Below, one piece after another: positions 6,835-17,300 of a DNA stretch of 29,089 nt. The DNA is taken from the IMG/VR virus record IMGVR_UViG_3300002144_000211, positions 1 to 29,089 of that record; one strand, written 5' to 3'. The position numbers were made by a program, and so were the translations under genes. Positions within the stretch are counted from its first letter, which is position 1. Each line of letters begins with the position of its first letter. The notes beneath the pieces are model-generated. The model saw nothing but the letters and a program-made list of their open reading frames with translations, had not been told where the DNA came from and made no database searches. This DNA comes from a virus.

Positions 6835-8685
6835 TTAAACCGCAGATGCTGTGGTTGACTGCCATGTCCAAAGTCCGGCAACAACTTTGAATATTATTAT
6901 ACTACGTGCTACAGTTAAAGTAACACTTACGCCGGTAGGATCACTTATTGATAAGTCTACTAACACACTTTGGTTTTGAACACCAGCACTATCAACTGCA
7001 ACAAAACTTTTATTAAGTCCTGCGTTAACCGTAATAATACCTGTTGTAGCAGTTGTACTACTACCATAAATTTTAGCAACTGTACCATTAGCAGGCGTTA
7101 CTGGAAATAACTCATCTAATATTGTTTGAACGTTGCCTTGTAGTGTTACGCCAGTGCCAAGTCCAGTAATATCAATCCCAAATACTTTTTCTAATGCGCC
7201 TATTTCGTCATCAACATAGCCTTTTGTTGCTACAACTTGATCGTTGTCTTCTGTTAGTAATGGATTATCTACTACTGCTCTAGCACTAACTGGAGTCTTA
7301 ACATTGGTAATTTTATGTTGAGTTACTAACGAAATATCACCACTGGTTTGTATCTCCCAGCCACCTAAGTCAACTGTAAGTCTGTTGTTATTGAAATTAA
7401 ATTTGTCTACTGTTAATTCAGTTAACGTACCTACATTTGTTAAACTACTATTAACAACTGTACTGCCTAGTGTATTTCTATTTAGAAGAATAACGCCGTC
7501 AATACCAAACCATCCTAATGGTTCTTCTATATCTATATTTGTACTACTTGTCCACGCATTAGTAGCTTGTTTCCAAGTCCACGCTTTATCGTCGCCAGCA
7601 ACACGAACAATTATACCAGCATCATCTGCTGCTGCTTCTGTTAGAAGTGTACTATCACTTGTAACACCAAGTTCAATTTGTTTATCTTCAACTCTAAGTG
7701 TAGCAACATCAAGACTTGTAGTAGCACCTTCAACTAACAAGTTTCCAGTTATACGCATATCACCTGTTAAATCAAGCGAGTAAGCAGGTGATGCGTTAAA
7801 CATTCCTATTCTTTTAGCACTAGCATCAAACGTCATTGCGTTATATGTGCCTGCGCCGTCTCTCATATTAATAAACAGATCGCTATTGGTTAGGTTGTTT
7901 TGTATAGTAGAGGTTGTACCGCTTATTCTAATTGTTAAATCGCTATCGTCTCCAATAACAATCCCGCCATCGTTTTTAAAGTTGATTATGCCAGTGGTTG
8001 TGTCCGAGCCTGTAGCACTTAAGAAACTGTCTTTAGTATAAGTGTTACCAAGTTCATCTTCAATACGTAATGCTCTATCAGCAATCCCATTCCAACGATA
8101 GCCACTGTATACGCTGCTAATATTAAATCCTACTAATAAACTAGTAAAACCAGTAATTGCCGGGAAAGGAGTAAATGCTGCTTTAGAATGTATACCTACT
8201 AAACTACCACCAATATAATATTTAGAAATTATTTTATTTTGACCGGTTGTATCTTTTATAGTTTCAATAACATCGCCGGTAACAAGTTGAGTTTTTGTAT
8301 ATTTAGGACCAACTAATACTGTACCTGTTCCGTTGTAAAAAAACAGTTGATCTGTTGTTCCGTTAATAAAGACATCACCTTCAATTAAATTTGATGGTTG
8401 CGATGACGCATATATAGTACTGTCAGTACTTCTAAAAGTAGTACCGTCATAAATTTTCAATCTAGCTGATGCTGTATCATACCATAGTTGTCCTCTTAAT
8501 GGATTACTAGGTGGAGCAGTATTACTAAATGTTTCTAATAATTTTATAAAATTCTCATTTATAAACTCACCAAACCCTTGATAATTTTTTCCAATCAATG
8601 TAAGATTAGTTGCGGTAGTGTTTATTTTACCATCAACTAGATCTACTAACAATGACCCGTCTGTTTTGTTTAGTTTATAACTCAT
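6835..8685 (-). CDS. Tail fibre-like structural protein (616 aa)
   Basis: This is the middle of three tandem fibre-like paralogues. The N-terminal ~220 residues match its neighbours (MSYKLNKTDGSLLVDLVDG, GKNYQGFGEF, LLETFSN, LRGQLWYDT, VLVGPKY, WNGIADRAL). The centre holds a fibre-type repeat region with LTGDMRITGNLLVEG and TLRVEDKQIELG, a combination I recall from marine T4-like phage fibres. It is followed by a DDAGIIVRVAGDDKAWTW block and a short beta C-terminus. It has no collar domain, protease motif or signal peptide. Its ATG overlaps the stop of the preceding gene (TAATG) with GGAG seven bases upstream, so the two fibres are probably made by coupled translation. Likely a trimeric tail or baseplate fibre; its receptor is unknown. 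Confidence 0.88.
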   Translation of the reverse strand: MSYKLNKTDGSLLVDLVDGKINTTATNLTLIGKNYQGFGEFINENFIKLLETFSNTAPPSNPLRGQLWYDTASARLKIYDGTTFRSTDSTIYASSQPSNLIEGDVFINGTTDQLFFYNGTGTVLVGPKYTKTQLVTGDVIETIKDTTGQNKIISKYYIGGSLVGIHSKAAFTPFPAITGFTSLLVGFNISSVYSGYRWNGIADRALRIEDELGNTYTKDSFLSATGSDTTTGIINFKNDGGIVIGDDSDLTIRISGTTSTIQNNLTNSDLFINMRDGAGTYNAMTFDASAKRIGMFNASPAYSLDLTGDMRITGNLLVEGATTSLDVATLRVEDKQIELGVTSDSTLLTEAAADDAGIIVRVAGDDKAWTWKQATNAWTSSTNIDIEEPLGWFGIDGVILLNRNTLGSTVVNSSLTNVGTLTELTVDKFNFNNNRLTVDLGGWEIQTSGDISLVTQHKITNVKTPVSARAVVDNPLLTEDNDQVVATKGYVDDEIGALEKVFGIDITGLGTGVTLQGNVQTILDELFPVTPANGTVAKIYGSSTTATTGIITVNAGLNKSFVAVDSAGVQNQSVLVDLSISDPTGVSVTLTVARSIIIFKVVAGLWTWQSTTASAV

Positions 8686-10700
8686 TAGACTACTCCGTGA
8701 TAGATGATAAAGTTAATAGCAGCAAATGGATTTGTAATATCTACTGCGTCATTAGCTGCTCCGTCAAGGATGCCGCCTGTTCTGGACAATCTAGTACCTG
8801 TACCTGCTGTATCTCCAGAACCTGCTGTAACTTCGGCTCCTGTAGCAGTTGCCGTTGTAGTAGCATAAAACTGTTCGTTTGCGCTACTTTTTAAATCGTG
8901 CTCGTGTTCTGGTAAGTTATCAAGTGTAAGTGTTATGTCTTCACTACCTGATACACCGCCCATTACGCCAGCAGCAGCCTTTGATATTCTATTTGCGCCG
9001 CCGGGTAGTCCTAAACCTACCGGCATACGACCTCTATAATCTGGTATTCTAAACAGCGTAGCCGGATCACTCGGTGTACCCCAATACCATGTTGTAGCAT
9101 CTAAAGCGTCATACCCTAATAGTACTGCTAATGTGTTATATGTAGATAATGCTATTTCGTCACCGTCGCATATAAACCATCCAGTTGGTGCTGTAAAGCC
9201 TGGCCACATCATTATTGAGCCAATTTGGATTGTAGGAACAGTTGATATGATTTGCGCTGTTGTTGCTTTATACAATACGCCGGATCTGTTAACTAAAAAC
9301 TCATCTGTGCTTTGTACTGTAGCAACACTACTTTTGTCATTAACAAAAGCAGGATTTAACGTGGATGTAAATGTTTTTGTGCTGCCGCCCGTTTGTCCAT
9401 CAAAACTAAATCCGCCACTACTGATGTCTCCAGTAATTTGAAATGTAGTTGCTGTGTTAAGTTTAGCAGCAGAAGCAGAAGTTCCACTAATATTACCTGT
9501 AACGTTACCAGTAAGGTCTCCTGTTATTCTGTTAGCATACAAGCTATCATACGGATACACCGAACTACCAATACTTCTTATACCTGCTACATCTGGTAAA
9601 ATATTTTGTGCTTGTAGTTGTCCTAATATGTTAGCACTCGAGCCAACCCAAAGTTGTTTAGCAACTCCTAGTCCACCTTTAATAATAGCACTGCCAGTAC
9701 TTGGTCCTGCGCTGTCTGTAGTCGAATTAACTGTTACTGTGCCACTTGAAATAATGTTTCCAGTAACGTCTAGTGCTTCAGCAGGGTTTAGTTTGTTAAT
9801 TCCTACTTTGCCATCGTTTGCTACTCTCATAGCAGTCAATGCTACGCCGCTGTTTGAAACTCTAAAATCTAATGAGCCGGTTCCTACTTGGTCAAGCACA
9901 CTAGTAGTGCCTTCGCTTATAATCGATAATGTAGTCGGAACTCCTATTTCGATGCCAGAGTTATTTCTAATCTGTATAGGATAGTTTGTTAGGTTAGTTT
10001 CGTCTTTACGCATAAAGACATTACCTGCTACAACAGCACCACTAACTACTACATTTTCTGCTCTGTCCGCTACACCGTTTATTCTTGCGGCAGTTCCGCT
10101 TACGTTTGGACTCAAATTTAATCCAATCTTAATTGTGTTACCGCTATTCCAGCCGCCAATTGATGCTTTAAGATTAAACTGCGCCGACGATAAGATACTT
10201 ACTGGAATGTTATTTGAATAGTTTACAATAACCAATCTATTAACGTCGCTTGTATCAACTAAAGTTTCAGCCAATGCGCCGGTTTTTATGCCGTCACTGT
10301 ATGTAGGTCCTACTAATATCCAGCCGCTGCCGCTGTAAAGATATAGTTGTGTATTAGTTGTATCAACCCAAAGATCGCCTACAACACTGTTGGTACTGTC
10401 TGGTTCAAACGTAGATTTTTTTAGGCCGCCTGCTGCGACCCAATTTGTGCCATCGTATATTTTAAGTTGATTAACACCAGCTGTAGTATCGTACCATAAC
10501 TGACCTTCTACTGGATTACTAGGCGGATTTACATCAGCAAAGTTTTCCATTAAATGTAAAAAATTTGTTAATACGCTCGAACCATAATCCTGAAGGTTTC
10601 TACCAGGAAGTAACAAGCTAGTTTCTGTATTAATTGCGTTGTCTTCTACTGTAATGGTACCTTTGTTAGTATCATCGGTAAACGGAATCTCGTATGCCAT
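8685..10700 (-). CDS. Tail fibre protein with phage tail-collar domain (671 aa)
   Basis: This is the first of three fibre-like paralogues, sharing the N-terminal ~220-residue unit (GRNLQDYGS, LLxFxN-type helix LHLMENFAD, EGQLWYDTTAG, ILVGPTY, RINGVADRAE). The middle contains fibre repeats (VGINKLNPAEALDVTGNI, SGTVTVNSTTD). Residues about 493-560 form a phage tail-collar domain: GSIMMWPGFTAPTGWFICDG, a short insert, then FRIPDYRGRMPVG. After it comes NLPEHEHDL with an H599-x-H601 motif, as in T4 fibre tips that bind metal ions, and a Gly/Thr-rich C-terminus ending INFIIYHGVV. The start is coupled to the stop of the 202-aa gene (TAATG) with a strong GGAGG site. It very likely contacts the host surface, as T4 gp12 does. 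Confidence 0.93.
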   Translation of the reverse strand: MAYEIPFTDDTNKGTITVEDNAINTETSLLLPGRNLQDYGSSVLTNFLHLMENFADVNPPSNPVEGQLWYDTTAGVNQLKIYDGTNWVAAGGLKKSTFEPDSTNSVVGDLWVDTTNTQLYLYSGSGWILVGPTYSDGIKTGALAETLVDTSDVNRLVIVNYSNNIPVSILSSAQFNLKASIGGWNSGNTIKIGLNLSPNVSGTAARINGVADRAENVVVSGAVVAGNVFMRKDETNLTNYPIQIRNNSGIEIGVPTTLSIISEGTTSVLDQVGTGSLDFRVSNSGVALTAMRVANDGKVGINKLNPAEALDVTGNIISSGTVTVNSTTDSAGPSTGSAIIKGGLGVAKQLWVGSSANILGQLQAQNILPDVAGIRSIGSSVYPYDSLYANRITGDLTGNVTGNISGTSASAAKLNTATTFQITGDISSGGFSFDGQTGGSTKTFTSTLNPAFVNDKSSVATVQSTDEFLVNRSGVLYKATTAQIISTVPTIQIGSIMMWPGFTAPTGWFICDGDEIALSTYNTLAVLLGYDALDATTWYWGTPSDPATLFRIPDYRGRMPVGLGLPGGANRISKAAAGVMGGVSGSEDITLTLDNLPEHEHDLKSSANEQFYATTTATATGAEVTAGSGDTAGTGTRLSRTGGILDGAANDAVDITNPFAAINFIIYHGVV

Positions 10701-11308
10701 TATACGTTACCTCCGCTAAGACTTTGTACTCTTACAGTGTAATCAATTTGTATTAATCTGTTTAATGACTTTTGTACTGGGTGGAAAATAACATGTGTTA
10801 GCAGTCTACCTGTTCCGGTTGAACTATAACCTTTTAGTCCTAGTTCATCAAAAACAAATTGCTGTTCAGTATCGCTGGCTGTATCAAACGCATCTTGTCC
10901 ATCGGGTTCGCCGTAATCTAATAAACAACTTACAACGATGTCGGTATAGTTTGTACCGCTGATGTGTCTAGTTTCGGTCTTATTTCTAGTAGGATCAACA
11001 TTGTTTACACTACGATCGTCAACAACTTTAGTATAAGTTTGATTATACAAACTAGCATTAGTACCAGTACTATTGGGTGTAAGGTAAGTAATAATCCCTG
11101 TAGGATCAACACTAGTACCGCCGTTACCAAATGCCATTTCGTAAATAAATCCTTGTCCGGCATTGCCTAGACTTTCAGCTAAACTAATGCTCATATTTTC
11201 ATAATGAATTGCGTTACGCTTGTTCACAATAACTTCCCCAGATTCTGGGTTAAATATTTTAATGTGTCCTTCTACGTGAACTCCGGTTAATTCGTCAGTT
11301 TTTTTCAT
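10700..11308 (-). CDS. Conserved T4-like marine phage structural protein (202 aa)
   Basis: The N-terminus (VHVEGHIKIFNPESGEVIVN, then NAIHYENMSISLAESLGN) and the following IYEMAFGNGGTSVD block are familiar from virion structural proteins of marine T4-like phages, where the gene lies between the baseplate and fibre genes. The C-terminus (HVIFHPVQKSLNRLIQIDYTVRV) is strand-rich. There is no membrane segment or enzyme motif. The start has a GAGGT site and lies 18 bases after a GATAAATA late box, which overlaps the stop of the giant upstream gene; its own stop overlaps the next ATG. Its position suggests a small connector between the baseplate wedge and the fibres, perhaps taking the place of T4 gp8 or gp9/gp10-type proteins. 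That assignment is inferred; membership of the conserved structural family is from memory. Confidence 0.82.
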   Translation of the reverse strand: MKKTDELTGVHVEGHIKIFNPESGEVIVNKRNAIHYENMSISLAESLGNAGQGFIYEMAFGNGGTSVDPTGIITYLTPNSTGTNASLYNQTYTKVVDDRSVNNVDPTRNKTETRHISGTNYTDIVVSCLLDYGEPDGQDAFDTASDTEQQFVFDELGLKGYSSTGTGRLLTHVIFHPVQKSLNRLIQIDYTVRVQSLSGGNV

Positions 11309-11326
11309 GTTACCTCACCTATACTG

Positions 11327-11334
11327 TATTTATC
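11327..11334 (-). promoter_or_regulatory. T4-like late promoter box GATAAATA
   Basis: GATAAATA on the minus strand, 18 bases before the ATG of the 202-aa gene, containing the TAA stop (11330-11332) of the 4559-aa gene. The downstream bases CAGTAT also follow the TAAATA box before gp25, suggesting a wider shared late-promoter context. Confidence 0.6.
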
Positions 11335-14300
11335 GCGCCAACGATATTGTTTTGTCCTTTATAAATCTTGCGATTTGATTGTTACTATCACTTATACTTT
11401 TGTTTAAATCATTCCAAGTTTTTCCAAGTTTTCTAACAATTTGTATTTTTATGTTATTTGCCGGAGTATCCGTTAATGATAAAATATTATCTTCGAGCGT
11501 AAATTCTTTTGGAAGAATAATATCACCATCGGTACTGTCTTGAGCTATTGTAATATCAAATGAAGCAAGTGTATGATTACGTAATCTTCTTCCTGCTACA
11601 AATACTTCAAACTCATTTATGCTTGTTGGTGTAAAGTCTAGCACAAAGTCGTTTGTACTACCGTCTCCTACAAACACAGTTGTATATGTTTCATCTTTAT
11701 AAGGAATTGTTTCTTCTGGGCCTTGTCCGGCTACAACTGTACCAACTGGATACTGTAATTTAGCGCCAGTGCCAAGTGTACTTCTGCGCAGTTGACGCAG
11801 TAAATTACCGTCCTTGGCATAGTACTCAATACGTTCTCCTTGTATAAAGACAATTCCCGGACTACCTGTATTTTTGTTTGGCTCGGTAATACCTGTAGCA
11901 TCAGCAAGAACAATACTTAAATCATAATAATTTAATGGCTGTGCTAACTGGTACTCGTTATCTTTATTTAGACGTTTGTAATGTGTTCTATTAAGCATGT
12001 CTTTAAAAATACGATAGCCGTATTTTGGAGAACTTACTGGAGCAGCAAAATGAATTACATCAATAGTATCGCCCGGACGAACTCTTTCAACAAGTTTAAT
12101 AGTATCCATTGTGCTTGTTAATTTATAATCAACATTAGCACTTAACAACGTACCATTTTTAATTATCCAAACATATTCAGAACCAAGTGTTGTACTACGT
12201 AACTTGATGTAGCCTCTTGACAACAAGTTTTTATCAAGATATTCTTGAGTTCCTTCAGGAGCATAAGATGTATAGAATACTACATCGTAACTTGTACGAT
12301 CAAATTGGTTAATATCGTGGTTACTAAACACATGTATTTTTACAGCATTAGTAGGAGCAATAGCAAATGTTAAATTATTACTTTCTATAGTATATACATC
12401 ATCAAGCACTACATTGCTACTGTCGTAAACAGAAACACTAGATCCATCATTTATTATAATGCTAGGAGTGTTGTCTGTTGTCATTAAGTTGTGTAATTCT
12501 CTTACATAACCGTCTAACACAACAGTTCTTTCGTCTTTAGTGGCATCACCTATTATTGTATCTCTTGAAGATGATTTTATAGTAGCTGTAATTACAGTAC
12601 TATCATCTGCTAGTTTGATTTGTATCTCAGTACCTGCTTGTAGTTCTTCTATTTGACTTACGTTTGACATTTTAAGAACTGTATCTACAAAATAATAATC
12701 AGCGTCTTTAATGATTATTACTTCCATTGTATCACCAGCAAGACCTACATTATTTTTTAATAGTTCAATACGTCCGTTAACTGGGTCCCACGAATAGTCA
12801 TCTTTAGTTATTTGTACTCCGTTGATATAGCACAATACATCGCTTTGAGTTATTTCTGTTATATCAGCAAACTGCCAAGATGCTATATCATACGCTCTGT
12901 CAACAGTCAACGTATAAAGTTCTCTGCGTCCTGGGTTTAAAATAATATTGCCAACTTGCGCTAGTATGTTATGACTAAATGGTTTACTAACATAAGGCAA
13001 CGTATCAAACGTGTGAACCTTGTTAATGCCATCAGCAATAAAAGTATTATCAATTAGAAGCTGACTATATTGATTAGTGTTGCCATTGTATATAGTGTAA
13101 GTAATTACGCTACCTGCTGCCGGAGCAGTAACAAATAATAATTCTGCTGTATTACTTGACGATTGTACTAATTCAACACTTGAGCTTACAATACCGTTCA
13201 CTGCTATAAACGCGGTTATCTCAGTATTATATGTAACATAAGTTTCAAATCCTATTTTATCTCCGTCGGCAATAAACTGATCGCTGTCTAGTATATCATT
13301 GCCGTTACTACTTATAAGTGTGATACTTAATTTTTGTCCTTCTACTAATAAAGAACTATCAGTAAATACTAACTTTTTATTAGCATAATCAATTTCATAA
13401 TTATCTTTTTCAAGTATGATATTATCTAACTTAACAATGGTACTAGTACTAGCTTGTGGCAAGTTACTAATATTCCACTCAACTGTTTCACCATCGGTAA
13501 TATAGTTGTGTACAGTAATAATACCCTGACCGTCGCTTACTCTATTGTATACTCTTAAATCAAGTGTATCGTATATTTGCCCTGGTACGTTTTCTTCAGG
13601 ACCTTTACTGTTTGTTTCAGTAACAAATCCATCGCCGTCAACTACAATATCGCCGCTGTTGATACCTTTAGCATTTGTATACAACAGGTTGCCGCCATCT
13701 AAAGAAACGTCATAACTAGTAGCATCTGGAGTAAAGCTACCATCGCTTGTAGATTTACGTATAATTATAACATCGTTTGCTCTTGTTTCGATAACGTCAT
13801 TATCAATGTAGAACGTGTTTGTAATACCATCGCCAGTAATACTTACCATAACAGCATTTGGATTAATTACAACACTACTTCCGTCGTAGCTAGGATCGTC
13901 TAATCTAACATTATTTTTATAGATGTTATAAACAACACCTGCTTCCAACGTAGTGCCAAGTTCAATAATTTGAGTACTGCCATCAAGTACAAAGATTAAG
14001 TCTTCGTATGTTGTGTCATATGTATCAAACGGTTCGGCACCAAAGCCTAAGCCATTAGCAACGTCAAACCCTCTGTTTGTATTAAAGGAGATTGTGTCAA
14101 CTTGTACACCGCCGTAATCAATGCCATCCATAAGTTGGCCAAGATCTTTGCCTAACATTCCTGTAGTTGGATTATACAGCCAGTTGATACGATCAACAGC
14201 ACTCATCATTTCTGCTGATTTTTTGTATTCAACAACAATAGCTTTTCCAGTAGCAGGTGCATTTGTAAATATTACCTGTCCTAGGTATCTTCTGTATCCT

Positions 14301-17300
14301 TTTGAAAGATCTAAATTATTAGTCACAGTGTATTCACTACTTAATAATTGTACACCAGCAACATATACTTTTACATTAGCACGTTTTGTATCTAATGGGA
14401 ATTTTAAATTAAATTCAGTTGTGCCGCTATTACCAGTAAACGTCTCTGTTTCAGATAATACTGTAAACAAATAATTTCCACTTGTTCTATCAAATTTAAT
14501 TAACATGTGTGTCGAACGTATTTTACTATTACCAATTATAGCAGATGCTCTAGCTATTGTTCCGTCTTCTGTTTGACTACCGTTGATTGAAATAGTAGGA
14601 GAACTTAAATATTTTGCTCCAACTGTATCTACTTCAATACTGTTAATTGAACTACCTACTAATGATGCGTATCCAATAAGTGTTGGGCCGCCGCCGCCGC
14701 TAACAGTTACAACAGGACTATCTGTATAACCAGTGCCTGCATCGGAAACTTTAAATTCAGTAATATCAAACCCAAGATTGTCTAACCAGTGTTTTTGAGG
14801 ATATGTAGTTGTGAATTGATTTGTTCCAACTAATACATTGTCAATGACTTTAATACTTTCACCAATAATCTTTTTAGCAACAGTATCATAACGTGGTGGT
14901 AAGTCAAAGTCAGTTACACTTGTTTGAGTAGGTTCATTTCTTTCGTACGCACTTACGTATTCTCTAACTTTAGTACTGTATGGTTTTACTTCATTGACGT
15001 AATCCTGATAATTTTCAAGATTGTCATTTTTGTATGTAATGCGTTGATCAAACTCGCCAACATTGTGCTTTGCTTTCACAAAGCTAGTTTTAAATACCCA
15101 ATCAACGTTGGTTTGTTCTGCCATAGTATATCTTATACTAGCAAAGAATAATTTATTCCACTCAACTTCTAGTTGATCTACAAATATATCATTACGTAAA
15201 GAATACATAATATTTTTAATTTCATCAACTGGCTCTCTGTCATACAATGCCGCATCGTAAACTTGATTGTCAAATCCACTTGAAGTATTATTATATAACA
15301 AGTTTGAAAGTTGTATAGTGCCGTTTTCTCTACCAATTGTTTCGTAGTTAACAGTATAATCAACTTCTGCTTGATTATCTATTTTCTTTAACAATAACCA
15401 ACCGCCCGAACCAATAGTGTCTATTTTTACAATTGACCCAATTTTATCATTTAGTCCAGCAAGAGCATAGCTTCCAGGAACAGAATAATTAATAGCAGTT
15501 GTAAGATCGTATCCAGTTGCGTACCAATCTTTATAAGTCCAATATAAACTAGTGTCGTACTTTTGTAAACTTACTCTGTACCATTCTTTTGTAGTAGTAT
15601 CATATGAGTACAATGACCAAAAGCCAGCCGCAGTACTATCGCTATTAACAAGCACACTAAAAGGTCTTACAGTTATTGTAGTATTACTACCATAATTTCT
15701 ACCTTGTTTTAATACTACAGCACCGGTTACCTGTCCAAGATTGTTAATATAAAGTTGTATCTTTGCGCCGGTTCCTGTACCGGTAATAGTAACAGTAGGT
15801 CCTAAGCGTTCAGTTGACGCCGTTGTGTATGCCGGGTCAGTGTAACCTCTACCAGGATTAGTAATAGTAACATTAGTTATTTTACCATCAACGATTGTCG
15901 GTAATAATGTTGCTTTAGTAATTCTAGCAACGCCAACAAATCTCAGTAAGTTTTCACTTTCGATTGTCACATCCCATTGTCTACTATATGTACTTGGAGC
16001 AGTATCTTTTGTAGATAGCGAACTGATATTAAAGTCATCAACAATCAAGTTACTTGATAGTACGTCATTGACTCTATCAACTACTTGTTTTAATGCTTCT
16101 ATTCTGTTAACAAACATGCTTTGATTTGGAGTATTTAGAACGCCATAACGTCTAGCAATACTAATAGAAGTATCCGGCAAAGGATTACTATTTTTATCGT
16201 ATCCTGCTAAACTATCAATCCATTTTTGTACAATGTCGTTATTAGGTTTACTCGAAGGTACGCCTTCGGTTAATAATTGATATTCGCTGTGAACGTTTGT
16301 GTCGTCTATTTCAATTATGTCATATTCAAAGTGTATTATAGTATCAGTATCTTTAATAAGACCTTTTACATTATGTAACGCAAATCTATCATTACCTAAC
16401 AACGAAACAAATCTATATCCCGAACCAGCAGGATCTTGAATAAGATTAATTACACTAGCACAACTTATTTTTCTGTTATCTGTATTTGGAATAATGCTTG
16501 GACTGCGTACCCAGAAATAATACTTTCTTGAGAATGTGCCCGAGACCGAATCGTAAACTTCTTTTCTTACATACGAAAGGTCGCTGTACTTACTAGTACC
16601 ACTTACACCTTCAGAAGCACCTTCTGTTGTTCCTGTAAGATCGTCCCACTCGCTTGGCAAGTAATCGCTTTCAACCCATTCATAAACATCAACACTAAAT
16701 CCCGGAATAACTTTGTTCCAGTTGTTTGATCTATACTCGGTGTTTCCTTGATACGGGTTATACCATTTTACTGTACTTAGATCCCACCATAGTTTTCCTA
16801 GATTTTCATTACCCCACGGTGATCCAGTTCCAGTATCAGTAGAACCAATGTTATAAACTGCCGGGTCGTAATACAACTTAAAAGTTATTTCTTGATCGGC
16901 TGTACCAGCAATTTTTCCTTGAATTGGATCAACATAATCTACGTAAGATATTAAATCGCTAGTATTTCTGTCATATAAGAACACACCGCGCATTTTACTA
17001 GTATCTACAAAATCAATACCTACACTATTACTCGTCCATGCTTTACTATTTCTAGCACTCATAAAGTCTATAATTAACCCAGTTTTAGTTTCAGAATAGG
17101 CAGTTCCGGGTGCTCCAACAATAAGATGATTGTTAGATAGAATAATATTTGGATTTCTAGCATCTTTTAAACTACGAGTGTAAAGCATTTTCTCAGCATA
17201 TACAAATACACCGTTGATGTTTTCAAACATGTATACTTGTCCAGTGTCTTCTAATGTATCAACAAATGCTGTTGCTTTATTATCAAATATTGTAGTGCCG

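Noticed and set aside
8652-8894. Cysteine-rich 80-codon plus-strand frame
   Set aside because: Looks striking but is antisense to the end of the collar fibre gene, where repeated GCA/ACA/GGA codons read as Cys/Ser codons backwards.
9454-9984. 176-codon open frame on the plus strand
   Set aside because: Antisense to the collar-domain fibre gene, in a low-complexity fibre region where stop codons are rare on the opposite strand; no start signal or recognisable protein.
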